In this document: positions 44,260 to 55,140 of the stretch, piece by piece
How the letters are laid out: each line of letters starts with the position of its first letter
Numbering within the stretch: the first letter of the stretch is position 1
NCBI GenBank assembly: GCA_015680685.1
Contig: MNCI01033412.1
Location: 206,362-270,361, forward strand
Direction of reading: 5' to 3'
DNA length: 64,000 nucleotides
Source: Gnetum montanum
Lineage: Eukaryota > Streptophyta > Gnetopsida > Gnetales > Gnetaceae
The notes under the pieces: model-generated
Told to the model about the DNA's origin: nothing
The model's input: the letters and a program-made list of their open reading frames with translations, nothing else
Database searches by the model: none
Made by a program: the position numbers and the translations under genes

Positions 44260-44590
44260 CGGGGATTACCAGGTGAATTCACTACAAAGCAAATCAAGTG
44301 AAGTCATTATAGGGTTATCAAACAATTACACTTAATGCCTAAAATCAGTTGTACTTATTCTACCTGACTAATGAACATGGAAAAAGTAAAGTACTTATAA
44401 AATGTAAAGAAATAAACTAAAGTAAACATATTAAAGAAATGAAAATTAAACTAAGGAAATTGAAATTCAACTAATGGCTTGGTATGCAAAATTTGAGAGT
44501 ATCGATTTCCATTTAAAAAAATGTATGTCAATGTAAATTTCCATTTAAAAAACAATCTATGTTAATGTAAATTTTCCCTTATGCTTCTAG
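44260..44590 (-). repeat. Truncated LTR fragment of the same family
   Basis: Begins CGGGGATTACCAGGTGA and continues with GGGTTATCAAACAATTACAC and TGTACTTATTCTACC, which match the middle of the LTRs in the same orientation. Both LTR termini are missing. It abuts the 5' LTR of element B on its left and the lipase pseudogene on its right. Confidence 0.55.
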
Positions 44591-44644
44591 TTCTATTCCT
44601 ACCTTCATTTATGGACAGCAAGCCTAGCCAAAAACTACACATGA

Positions 44645-45330
44645 TGCTTCATATTTTGTGATAGGGAAGTTAATGCAAGGATCATGGTTGTAGCCTTTAG
44701 AGGCACAAGGATGTTTGATGTAAATGATTGGAAAATAGATTTTGATCTATCTTGGTATAAAATACCAATTGTAGGCAAGGTTCACATGGGATTCATGGAA
44801 GCATTGGGAATGGAAAACCATCTCGAGAAAGATGTCATGAAAAATCTATACCAAGATCTAGAAAATTCAAATTGACAAGCCCTTGGCATAGTATACACTT
44901 ATGCAAGAGCTTCAGAAATTGTTTGCAACCCATAAAAAAGCAAATCCTATACTTACAGGGCATAACCTAGGAGGTTCCCTGGCAGTTGTGTTTTCATCTT
45001 TGCTTATTATGAAAACCCAGAATGAGATTATGGGTACGTTTCCAGCGATGTATAATTATGATTAGCCAAGAGTTGAAGATGTTGAATTTAGTAGATTCAT
45101 GGAAGCACATCTTAACTATCCAAACCCTAGATTATATAGATTTGTGTATTGTAATGACTTGCCTCCCAAGTTTCCTCTTGATGATGACATATTTTAGTTC
45201 AAACATTTCAATACTTATTAGTTGATGTCAACCTCACCCATGCTAGCCACAGGGACATGATTTACTAGTTTAATCCCCTGGATGGGGTTTCATGATTTAA
45301 ATAAGGATGCTTTCAATGAGATATAACATG
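44645..45330 (+). pseudogene. Class-3 triacylglycerol lipase (oil-body-lipase-like) pseudogene
   Basis: Plus-strand frames encode consecutive blocks of a plant class-3 lipase: NARIMVVAFRGTR, then DWKIDFDLSWYKIP, VGKVHMGFMEALG, and (after a small frameshift near 44880) LMQELQKLFATHKKAN. The nucleophile elbow reads TGHNLGGSLAVVF instead of TGHSLGG, so the catalytic serine is asparagine. VEFSRFMEAHLNYPNP and YRFVYCNDLPPKFPLDDD follow. Stops interrupt the frame before PRV and before FKHF. The spacing of the blocks matches a spliced or intron-poor coding sequence. Oil-body lipases of this type hydrolyse stored triacylglycerol. This copy lacks both ends and is surely dead. It may have been carried or isolated by transposons. 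Confidence 0.8.
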
Positions 45331-47650
45331 CAACCTTTGAAATTATTGTCATCCATCGACACATGGTATACATGTGTGTTTCAAACTTTCAATTCATTCA
45401 AAAATATTATAATTGAGAAAACTCCACCATCAAAAATGACAATGAGCTGATTTCACTCACCAACTCTAGACTAAAGTGTTGATTTTGGACTGATTTTTAT
45501 GGGTGCATGCAGTTTTGTGACCAACAATGAGCACAACACTAAACTTGGGATTGAAAGGCAGTGAGAGTCTTTAAAGTCATTAAGCAACTATCAAAGATGA
45601 ATGCTCGACAAATATCTTCACAAATTGCAATAAAATAAGAAGAGAAATATACATGTTGGGATCCTGGAAACACTCAAGCCAACATTAGAAGATAGATCAA
45701 CTCAAACAAGATCAAGCCAATAGAATTTAGGCAACATAATCCAACAAATGTCAAATGCTTTAATGTGAAAATAAAGCATGCTTGCTGGCAACCATGTGTT
45801 TTGGCGATTGCAAAAGAAGATGATTCAATCCTAAAACTTCAGAAGGCTAGCTCTTTGCTGCATTGAGTCATCGCCTACATAGAATTCCTAGGCCCACCTA
45901 AGTAGGATTTGAGTCAAGAAAATCTATCCATTACACTCATCCACATAGATGTGAGATGATGAGTGACTACATGCCTGCCCACTTTCAATTTCTTTTTTTG
46001 TCATTTCACAACGTAGAATCTCATTGCAACAGTAGAAGCATGTAGAAGAGAGAGGGTTGGTGAGCAATGAGAGGCAGTGTACTTCCACTAGCTAGGTGTT
46101 ACAGGTGATCATGGGACATGGGGGTGGTGGAGATTTTGATTGTTGTAACCATTGTGAAGGTGATTGAGAACATGGCTGCAGTTACATTGGCACAGTGGTG
46201 GTGGTAGAGACATGGTAGACATGGGCATTCATTGCCATCAGTCAAGAGTTATTCTAAAAGCAGTAGGATGGAACACAAAATGGGGATCATCAACCTCCCC
46301 CTCTCCCACTAGCAGATAGGAATAGGGGGGCTCTCTGGCTCTCTGAGGAATCTTAGCAAGGCACTCTCTCTTTCTCTCTGGAATAGGGATGGATCTTTGG
46401 TTCTTTCTCTCTTTGGCAACTAGTAGCAATTGACAGGTAGTGCATAGCACGTTCTCCAAGTGATCACCATGATAGATGGGTGGCTATAGGAGAGCATGCG
46501 ATGGCCTCTCTAAAACAGAGGAAGACAATGAGCGTGAGCCACGAGAGCAATGCATGTGGCACATTAGAGCATCACCAGCAATGCATGGTTGACAGCGCGT
46601 GTGCAAGGTTTTGATAGCAGCAGTGCTGTGTGGGGCAAGACCAATGGAGGTTCTCTCTCTTAGACAATAATGATGATGGTTATGATGGTAATGGTGATAG
46701 ATGGTGGCGCATAGTAGTAGGTAGCAAGGGTGAGTCAACTATCTAGAGACGTGCTAGAGGCTCTCCTAGTGCATGAACTGTAGTGGGTAGTCTCTCTCTC
46801 TCTCTCTTTCTTAGCAGATGAGTGGTGCAATGAATGAAAACAATGTAGGTAGGTAGCATTAATAAGTAGGCAAGCTCGTGGTGGCACATTAGCTCCATAG
46901 CACAACGCAACAACTATAGATGGTAGCAGTCAGTAGTGGGGTTTTGGTTCTCTCTCTCTTGATAGTAGTCAGTAGGTGACAAGTGATGTGTTGTAGGTGG
47001 TAGGTAGTAGAAGCTGCAACCAGTAGTTAGCATAGCCTCAATAGCAATGGGTTTCAATGGTAATGATAGCTTCGAACAGTGCACATGCACATGATGGCAG
47101 CATTGGTAGCAAGCCTTCCTCTCAGCAGTAATGGCTTGGGGTTCTCTACTAGTAGTGGGCACCAGTGACAATGATGAACTAGCAACAGTAGCGAGAACTC
47201 TCAGCACCAGCTGAGAGATTGAGAAACAATAGTAGGTAGATCATCATTTGGTGAGCCTCCCCTCTCATTGTCAACACTAGTCGAGATATTGACAAGCATT
47301 GGAAGGTGGTAGGTGGATAATCATTAGCCTCTCCCTTTCTTTGGGACATCAGGCAGAAGTAGTGATGCACGATGTCAACACTGACATGTGTACAGAGAGG
47401 CACATGAGCATTGGAAAGCGTGCACATAATGATGCTTGACAATGAATGGTAGTTAAGTGTGTGTGAGAAATGGAAATGTTTGCGACAATAGAGGTGATGC
47501 ATGGTGTGATAATGGTGCACATGGTAGGCTCTTGAATGACAGTTGTTGTTGTTGCACATGAATTGCATAGGTAGTCAGTAGTAGGGGATAGATGGTGTCT
47601 CTCTCGACATGGCTAGAGTTGCACATGACAGTGGGCATGCAGTAGGCTTG
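45331..47650. repeat. TC-rich, purine/pyrimidine-patterned repeat beside element C
   Basis: No supported gene. Many short TCTCTC runs (for example 46791-46808) and GTAGTAG/GGTAGGTAG strings create long but low-complexity ORFs. About 46240-46450 is similar in reverse complement to 61790-61990. Position suggests an extended variable 3' region of element C, but a separate repeat is possible. Confidence 0.45.
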
Positions 47651-48025
47651 AATGGCCATCTGCACATATAACACAGTCTAATATTAGCAAGGGTAAATGA
47701 ATCATCATGTAATTGATACCTTGCTTCGGTAAAAGGTCCATTGGCTAGGTTGTGGTATGGCTGATACGGATCTGGAGATATATTAATGATGACTACCGAA
47801 GGTGTAGGGGTTAGGATAAAATTGAAAAAATTGGACCAGGACCCCCATGACTAAGAGTGAACCTTCGGTAGCAATAGAATGGAGAAAGAAAAAGAACAAG
47901 ATAGATGGAGAAAAAGAGACAACTATAACGTCGATGAAGTGGATGTCAAGATGAAAATGAACAAAATAAAGTAGATTGCAAAAATGTTAAGGGAAATAAT
48001 TTAACTGGTGCACCAAATAGGAATG

Positions 48026-48026
48026 N
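48026..48026. other. Single-N assembly join
   Basis: The flanking sequence jumps relative to element A (GGAATG at 11961 continues with about 80 bp not present here), so bases are probably missing. Confidence 0.6.
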
Positions 48027-49045
48027 GAATAAGAGTTAAAGTCTTAACCACAAGAATTTACCAAAAATAAAACAATGTGTCAACCAAAATATACACTAAT
48101 GATACAACTGGCAATGAGGTGGACAATGGAGGAAGAATAATGGAGGAAAGGAGAGAGTGGAATGGAGTCTCAAGAACAAGGTGGTGTATAGCCCCTTGTG
48201 TGTTTCATAATTAATGTGACTTAGTAGATCTCATTCCAAATCTGGCCTCAAACAAACCACATCCAATGACTTCGCATTAATGCATTCGGCCAGTCCATCC
48301 TCTTGAAGTAACAAGAATGCATCTCCAAAGAGCCACCACCATTCTGATGAAACGAAGGAGGAGAGAATGGAAAGAGAGAAGGGCCTTAGTTAGAGGGAAC
48401 ATATTTGTGTTAGTTCCATAACCAATGCTTGTAGCCCAAGGGATTATTTGGTCTAAGGGGTGTGCTTTGAATTCTCACTTTTTTCTTTTTCTTTTTTTTT
48501 TATGTGTTTATGCATGAGAACCACACCATGCAAAGACTTCGTTATTTTTATTATCTCAGCTTCCCGATAATTGAGTGACATTGGAACAATAAGAAAACTC
48601 AAGAAGAAAACATCCAAGCACCCAAGAGAATGGCCAATACAAATGCATCAAGTTCCCTTGAAGTCACACCCTTTTCAATCCTTGAGTTCTTCCTTGGTTT
48701 GAGAAATACCCGGTCACTGATTCGTTATAGTTCTTATTGTTGAAAAAGGGACTGTACAGTTCCAAGCCAAGAGAGACCATAGAAATTTGTGGATGAATGG
48801 ATGAAGTGGACTCATTACCTGTCATATCAAAAGAAACATACCTTAGTATCAACCTCATAACTTAAAGGTAAAAACCAAACATTAGCAATCAATGGGAAAT
48901 AGTTCATGCCATCATTAAGAATACTTATTAAATGACAAACTTGACAATATGGATAACACACATACAAACACACACACAAAATGAAAAAGTATAACGATGT
49001 TGTAAAACAAAAAAAAGAAACGTTAAAGAAATTTGTAAAAAAAAA

Positions 49046-49180
49046 ATGTGCAAAACAAAAATGTGTAAAACAAAAACGTGTAAAACAAAAATGTGTAAAA
49101 CAAAAACGTGTAAAACAAAAATGTGTAAAACAAAAATGTGTAAAACAAAAATGTGTAAAACAAAAACGTGTAAAACAAAA
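49046..49180. repeat. 15-bp minisatellite, nine copies
   Basis: Nine head-to-tail units of A(T/C)GTGTAAAACAAAA; the first unit has GC for GT. Because 15 is divisible by 3, both strands show pentapeptide-repeat ORFs (VKQKC on plus, FCFTH on minus), which are artefacts. Element A has only one or two related units near 13003-13045. Confidence 0.95.
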
Positions 49181-49430
49181 ACTTAAAAGAACTGAGGGCC
49201 TCAAAGGATCAACATAGGTGGCCATCTCTCCCATGACTGAATGGAAAGGGAGAGATCCAAAATAATGAACGTCTATTTGAATTTCTTAGAAGGGTCCAAC
49301 TTCTCCCGATTGATGTTTTCTGGTTAAGGGGTGGAAGTCGGCGATGCTCATACTCCAATGTATCTATGCCTTTGTTGTTAGCATGAGTTGTTCCTTTAGT
49401 TTTTTCCATGCATGTTGGTCAGTTACTCTT

Positions 49431-50030
49431 TCAATTAGCTATCAACCACGAGGTGTCCACTACTTGTGTGGTTGCTACATACAGGCACCTTTGTATATGA
49501 GTTTCTAGGGCACACCAATTGCATGAAGGAGATGTTGAGCATTCCTCCATGTCATCACCCTCTAAGTCACTATATGTAATGCACAAAACTTTCTTCTTCT
49601 CTATATTTCTATAAATGTTTACCTTAGATATCTCCAAAGAAATATCATAGATCCCTAGGCATGCATCTACTATACTCAGCCATGCCCTTCCCATTATAAT
49701 TGGGAAGCCCCCATTGTTATTGTTGACTTCTATCACCAGGAAATCAGCTAGGTATGACCAACCACACACAGTGGTAACTATGTCTTCCACCAATCCCAAG
49801 GGAATGGTGATGGACTGGTTAGCCAGCTCTAGTTGAATATTTCTCTTCTTGAGTTGGGGCATGTTTCAGGCTTGATACATTTCTTGTAAGATTAAGTTGA
49901 CTTCGGAACCTGAGTCAAGAAGAGCCTTATGATGTTCATTCCTAGCGACTTGTAGATAGATTAAGGGACTTCTAGGATCAGAGAGTTTCTTGGGAAGGTG
50001 GCCTACGTTGATCTAGTCAGTAACAATATG
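49431..50030 (-). pseudogene. Aspartic protease of element C
   Basis: The active-site segment LLDSGSEVNLILQEMYQA (about 49925-49870) keeps the D-S-G triad of retropepsins. A stop follows, and then the C-terminal half (49862-49431) with ITIPLGLVEDIVTTVCGW and PIIMGRAWLSIVDACLG. The matching element A protein has DLGSG. The stop between the two halves is at the same place in A and C, so it may have been present in their common ancestor. Confidence 0.75.
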
Positions 50031-50649
50031 TGTTAAGATAATCGTATAAGCTCTATTTTTGGACTAAAGGGAGCCCCAAAGCCTTGGATGATGGAGGAGT
50101 GTGCACAGACTCAACCACTTGTTGTTGTGAGAGCTTGTATGGGCTTTTGGTTCTGAAGAAAGGTCTTCTCTCCTTGCGGTTTTCAGAACTAGCAGCGAGT
50201 TGAATGTTTATAGCTCTCATATCATTACGTTGCTGCGGTTGAGTGGGGAGTTCCCCTTGCATTGTTAGAGCAGGTGGTAGTGGAACTACCGGAGGAAGAG
50301 TGGCAGATGGATTTGGAGGATGGTATGGATGTGGAGCATGTCCTGAAGGAGAAGGAGTCCTAAAATACCCCAGAACTTGGTAGTGTCGATGTGGAGTTGT
50401 GTGATCCATAGAGTCACTTGGAGAAATCGGCTGCTACACGTAATAGGCATAAAGATCTGGTTGCCAGTAAGGGTATTGTTGTCTGGGTGGTGGCATCCCT
50501 CATGACTGTGGATATTGCCATTGCTAATGTTGCCCGATGGGTTGTGGCAGAGTTTCACTTGGATAGTATGTTAACAATTGGTGGAACTATCTCGGGTTAC
50601 CTTGGAAATAAGGTAACCTTTGGAGTGCCTGCCATCTGTTAAGTCTCGG

Positions 50650-52562
50650 GTTAAGTGCATACACCCTAGACTTTTGTAGATGTGAGATGATTGGACAACA
50701 TCCTTTAGGATGGTCATATTGATAGATCTCACATCCACCATCATTGTCTATGTCAGAATCCACAACCTCATTAGAGATAGTAATTTTTCCCTTACCCTTG
50801 TCATGTGCATGGCCTGTCTCTCTCCGCTTTTTCTTATCAGAGTCACTACCTCGTTCCTCCTTAGACTCTTCTATGATTTTTAGGATAGTTTCAAGTCTAG
50901 AGTCTAAGGAATCCCACAATTGATCCACCTTAGCCGACACTTCGGTTATTAACTTCTAAAGCGGAAAGGTTCTTCTATTCACCAACTCTTCAAGTGGTGA
51001 CTTATCCTCCTCATCACAAAATCTCACTCCCTTCTTTTAAAGGGAAGGATTGCAGTTATATTCTTCCGTGCTCTCTCTTCTTCGTAGCTCCCCTTCTTTG
51101 TTGGCTACTTGCTCTAACAATTAATGAACTTCATGGGATCTAAGTTCTAATAGTCTCGCTTGGGCATAAGTCCCAAGGGTTCTCCTAGTCTCATGTCTTA
51201 GCCATCTATGAGGTGGTAGAGTTGATCCCGTTGTGCGTAACCATGGCTCGGGCAATGATGTAGCAATGCATAGTATCAGCCCATGGTAGCATCCAAGGGT
51301 TCATGAGTACCTTTCTTCCATCCTTGGATTTTTTTATGCAAATTAGACACTTTGGAGTACATTTGGTATTTATCTTTAAACAATTCTAACATCGTACTCC
51401 ATCTCCTAATGGTTTTTGATTGTAAGGACCGGTACCAACTCTCTGCTTCCTTTATGAGTGTCCTAGGAAACAACTTTAATTTCTACCACTTGTTCTCTAT
51501 ATTTTGCAAGGCACAGGCATCATGGAATTCCTGTAAATGATTTTGCAGATCAACGTTGTATCCCCATTCAAAGTGTGGGATTTTATTCATATGTAATCTT
51601 TTGATCCGACTATCTTTTTGATGCCTTGTGGGTATTCTCACTGCCTCCGTAATATCTAGCGTCCTCTGGGTGGCAAGTAGGGGTTCGTCATGATCATCTC
51701 TCTCATGACTTCTATGATGTCTACGTTGTTCCCTACTTTCCCTTTGTTCATGACTTGATTCTCTTGACTGCCCTCATCCTCTCTCTCAACTCTCTCGTCG
51801 AGGTCTCTTGTTTTGCCTACCCTTATCCTCATCGTTATGCTCCTTGTGGCTACACCTAGATGTGGAAGGAGAGGGTGAATGGTGTGATGAAGGAGAAGAA
51901 GAAGGAGAACCTTTGCCATGACAATGCTTCTTACCTTCTCTTCTGTGACTACGGCCCTAATCGTGATGATGATCCAAGTGTCCATCCTTGTCATGTGTTG
52001 TTGTTCCCTTAATGAACAGTTGGCGTTCATGGGGATCAGAACCAGGATTGTGTATCGTAGAGCGCAGGTTCTGATACCCCACCTCCTCACCATTGTTAGG
52101 AGGGGGAACATCATTTGATGGAGAACCCGTTATAAGTGGTTCACCATCTCCAAATTCACTTCGGACATGTGGGACCCCTTTTCCCTTCAACAGTGTATGG
52201 TGGCTCTCTTGCTGTGAGTCCCTTAAACATTGTGTAGTTGTGGGATGATAATCCCTTGTGTCTAAATCACCTACAATGTATTCAACATATAGTTGTGTCA
52301 TGCCAATCTGTGCAAGAGCACGAAGGAGCATGTTTGGGACTGAACGATCTAGGGGTAACACTATTTTACCTTGCAAGTCTCTCTATCGTAATTGTTCATC
52401 CTAATGGAGGATAAACGTAAAATCAGGTATATACTCATCATGATGAGTATATACTACCCGATGCTGTTGAGGAACTGGTGGTTCATGGTTATGTGTTTGA
52501 TGTTGCTGACTGTTTCTAGTATGATCCCTAGGTGGTGAATTGCTCTTATGAGAAGAAGACAT
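50650..52562 (-). pseudogene. Gag of element C
   Basis: The probable start is the ATG at 52562-52560, giving MSSSHKSNSPPRDHTRN. PLDRSVPNMLLRALAQIG follows near 52350. The Retrotrans_gag core lies at 51473-51276 (MFPRTLIKEAESWYRSL and LFKDKYQMYSKVSNLHKKIQ). The charged tail at 50940-50780 (KKKRRETGHAHDKGKGK) leads to the knuckle-like CEIYQYDHPKGC near 50715, in which the second Cys is Tyr. It is the best preserved gag of the family in the window but still has stops. It would package element RNA. Confidence 0.75.
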
Positions 52563-52688
52563 CTTGATTTAATTTAGCGTGCTATTTAACCATTATATAA
52601 TTTTTCATTTAATTAACCCTAAGGATTCATTTAAGCTCCCAATGATGTGGATAATTTCCTATGTTCTACTTAGCACCCAAACACTTAG

Positions 52689-52707
52689 TCCCCGACAACG
52701 GTGTCAA
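52689..52707 (-). promoter_or_regulatory. Primer binding site of element C
   Basis: The minus strand reads TTGACACCGTTGTCGGGGA at the LTR edge, close to TGGCGCCGTTGCCGGGGA. Confidence 0.8.
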
Positions 52708-53486
52708 TGATGAGTGGCAAGGTACCCTTACACTCAACCATACAAATACAAACGTTACATGCATGATCTAGTTGAACTCCATAGACTAAGTGCCTACACG
52801 CCTCATGGAACACTCAAGGTTAATCATTCATTATCTTCCCAGACTTACTTGTAGTTGTCACGGTTGTATGGTTAAGTAAGTTTGAGGTATGTGATTTTTA
52901 TATCTTTTCTGTTTTATCTCCTATGCTAGTGAGGTGAAGGGTGAAGAGACTAATTCACTCACTTTAACTAACTAACTAAGCCTTAATTAACCTAGCACTA
53001 GTATCCGTTCCCACTTACCGTTCACACCCTGAACCAATGCAACCTTGATTACCAAACACTATTCGTTACTGGGATTACCAAGCGTAACACACATGCTCGA
53101 AGCGGTCGTACTGAATGCACTTAACTACGGGAGAAGGGTTGAGAGAGATTTAATTACTAATAAAGCATTTAAATGATAAATAATAAATAACAATAATTAA
53201 AATCCTAATTAGCCTATTCCATGCACTGCAAGGTTTATCCAAGAAGTTCGTCTTTATTTCCGTACACAAACTTGTGTTCGGTACAATATTTTCTTGAATA
53301 AAGATCCGTTCACTTTGGAGTTCCTACTGCAGGCACATTGAAATTATTCTATCTCTGGAGAGGTAAAACTGCTAGAGTTTCACTACGGTCTAGGCCTAGA
53401 ATGAAAAACAAGGGAGAGCCCCCTCTTATTTATATACTTGGTGGCACACCGTGATATCGTGACGGACGCGATATCACGTCCCATCA
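52708..53486 (-). repeat. 5' LTR of element C
   Basis: Starts TGATGAGTGGCAAGG and ends ACGTCCCATCA. A TATA-like TTATTTATAT lies at 53427-53436. The terminal cluster holds two copies of a CGTGATATCG/GCGATATCACG palindrome. Confidence 0.8.
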
Positions 53487-53806
53487 CTAAGTGTGCCATA
53501 ACTAAAGACTATGATTGAAGGAAGTGCATGATCATTGTCTTCCTAACTCTGTCTTGTGTAAGCTCTTATGTATAGCTAAGTGTGAGTTTAGGCATATGAT
53601 ATTTATTTATGTTTATATTTTTTATATGTTTTTAGCCATAAGTGTTGGGTGGAAAGATTAATGATTGATAATTATCTATTCTAATTACCTAATAGTTTTA
53701 AAGCAAACTATCCTAATACTAGTATCTGTACCCACTTATCGCACACATCCTAAACTTGTACTAATGCTACTAGGTTATCAAGTGACAATCACTAAGTGTA
53801 CCAAAT
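53487..53806 (-). repeat. Second-subfamily LTR, left part
   Basis: From GTGCATGATCATTGTCTTCC onward it matches the middle of the family's LTRs. The start of the LTR is cut off by element C's LTR. It is continued at 58694-59138 on the other side of the copia element. Confidence 0.65.
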
Positions 53807-54170
53807 TGTGAAAGATGATGTGTAGACGTTCCACATTATTAGAAGATTGATCTCATCCTTTTATTTATTCTAAATAAGATGAGATTCTAGTTATTCATGC
53901 TTATCCATATCCATGCTTATCCATACCCATGATTATCTCATCCATAAGTAAGATGATAAGGATCATTCCCATGATTTTAGAGACTCATGCTTATTTCTTC
54001 GAATCCATTCTTGGAAGGATCCAAGTCTATATAATTGTAGCAGCACATATTCATAAACATATAGATTTTGGATTAACAGATTGTAAGTGTGTTTTTTGTT
54101 CTAGCAAAGTTCTTTAATTTTTGTTTAGCATAGATAGTAGATCCAGGACCCTTTAGATTCAAATTTCTCA
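53807..54170 (+). repeat. 5' LTR of the copia element
   Basis: Starts TGTGAAAGATGATGTG and ends AAATTTCTCA, a TG...CA pair. Contains 16 extra bases relative to the 3' LTR near 53922-53937 within CCATGCTTATC-like direct repeats. Confidence 0.93.
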
Positions 54171-54172
54171 TT

Positions 54173-54184
54173 TGGTATTGAAGC
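54173..54184 (+). promoter_or_regulatory. Primer binding site of the copia element
   Basis: TGGTATTGAAGC two bases after the LTR end is close to TGGTATCAGAGC, complementary to initiator tRNA-Met. Confidence 0.75.
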
Positions 54185-54243
54185 TAAGTTAGCTCATATT
54201 CTTGACAACAGATCTCTCCAAAATAGACCAAAATAATGGATCC

Positions 54244-55140
54244 ATGTCTCTCCAAATTCCTGTATTCAATGGAGAAAATTATGAATATTGGGTAATCAAG
54301 ATGAAGACATTTATGATCTCACAAGATCTATGGGATATTGTTGAAGGTGGATTTCAAGATGCTGATCAAGCAACATTTTAAGCCCTGATAGAAGATGAAA
54401 AGAATGAAGTCAAGAAGCTTCATAAGAAAGATGCAAAAGCATTATTCATCATTCAATCTGTTAGATTTGACAATCTTTCCCAAAATCGTCATTCATCCAA
54501 CAAGCAAAACTGCATGGGATGCACTGGAGATTGCATACAAGGGATCATTAAAAGTTTGTGTTGTCAAGTTACAAGCTTTAAGGAAATATTTTGAATCTTT
54601 GCACATGCTAGATTCAAAGATTATTGATCAATACATTAGCCAATTTCAGCAAGTTTGAAATGAACCTGAATCTTATGGAGAAACGGTTGAGAAAAGGTGT
54701 GTTGTTGAAAAGATCCTTTGAAGTGTGACCCAAGGATATGATCCCATCATCGTGGCTATTGAACAAGTAAGAGATCTTGATAAGATGACCATGGTTGAAA
54801 TCGTAGAAATCTTGAAGACATACGAGCAAAGAATTGTTGATCGTAAGGATTCAACAACAAATGCATTTCAAGCATAATTTCAAAGATCATTCAATCAAAA
54901 TCAAAATCAAATATCTTCAAGTGGATCCTCATTCAAACGATGTGGATGCGGTCATAGCAAATCTAGAGGTCATGGTCATGGAAGATCAAATCAATCAAAT
55001 GAAGGTAAGAATTGTGATTTTTGTGGTACTAACACCCACAATACTCATGAATGTTGGTCTAGGAAGAAGCATGAAAAGAAAGGCAAAGAAAAAATTGCAG
55101 AAGATGAAGATCATCACAAGAATAACCAAAAAGGTGAGCA
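54244..55140 (+). pseudogene. Copia gag
   Basis: Starts at the Met of MSLQIPVFNGENYEYW, the usual copia gag opening (DUF4219-like). The UBN2-type core follows in shifted frames: FPKIVIHPTSKTAWDALEIA and FESLHMLDSKIIDQYISQF (54460-54655), then MTMVEIVEILKTYEQRI. The zinc knuckle CDFCGTNTHNTHEC (C-x2-C-x4-H-x4-C) lies near 55013-55055. In-frame stops (for example near 54381 and 54657) and at least one frameshift inactivate it. It would form the particle and bind RNA. Confidence 0.8.

Larger units (their letters stand above)
47650..53486 (-). mobile_element. Athila-like element with RT-RH-IN deleted (element C)
   Basis: Minus-strand order is 5' LTR (52708-53486), PBS, gag (52562-50650), protease (50030-49431), then directly the family's 3' region (49230-47650). 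Sequence corresponding to element A from about 15970 to 13140 is missing. Element C therefore lacks reverse transcriptase, RNase H and integrase. No clear 3' LTR is found; homology to element A fades near 47650. A single N at 48026 replaces roughly 80 bp relative to element A. It would have needed enzymes in trans. Confidence 0.75.

Noticed and set aside
46238-47674. Several minus-strand ORFs of 70-130 codons
   Set aside because: His/Ser/Leu-rich translations of TC/GT-patterned repeat sequence; they overlap each other in different frames.
49046-49180. Possible CRISPR-like array
   Set aside because: Units are directly adjacent with no spacers, and the genome is a plant nuclear one.
48827-49234. 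ORFs on both strands with pentapeptide repeats
   Set aside because: They are produced by a 15-bp minisatellite; no start context, domain or homologue.
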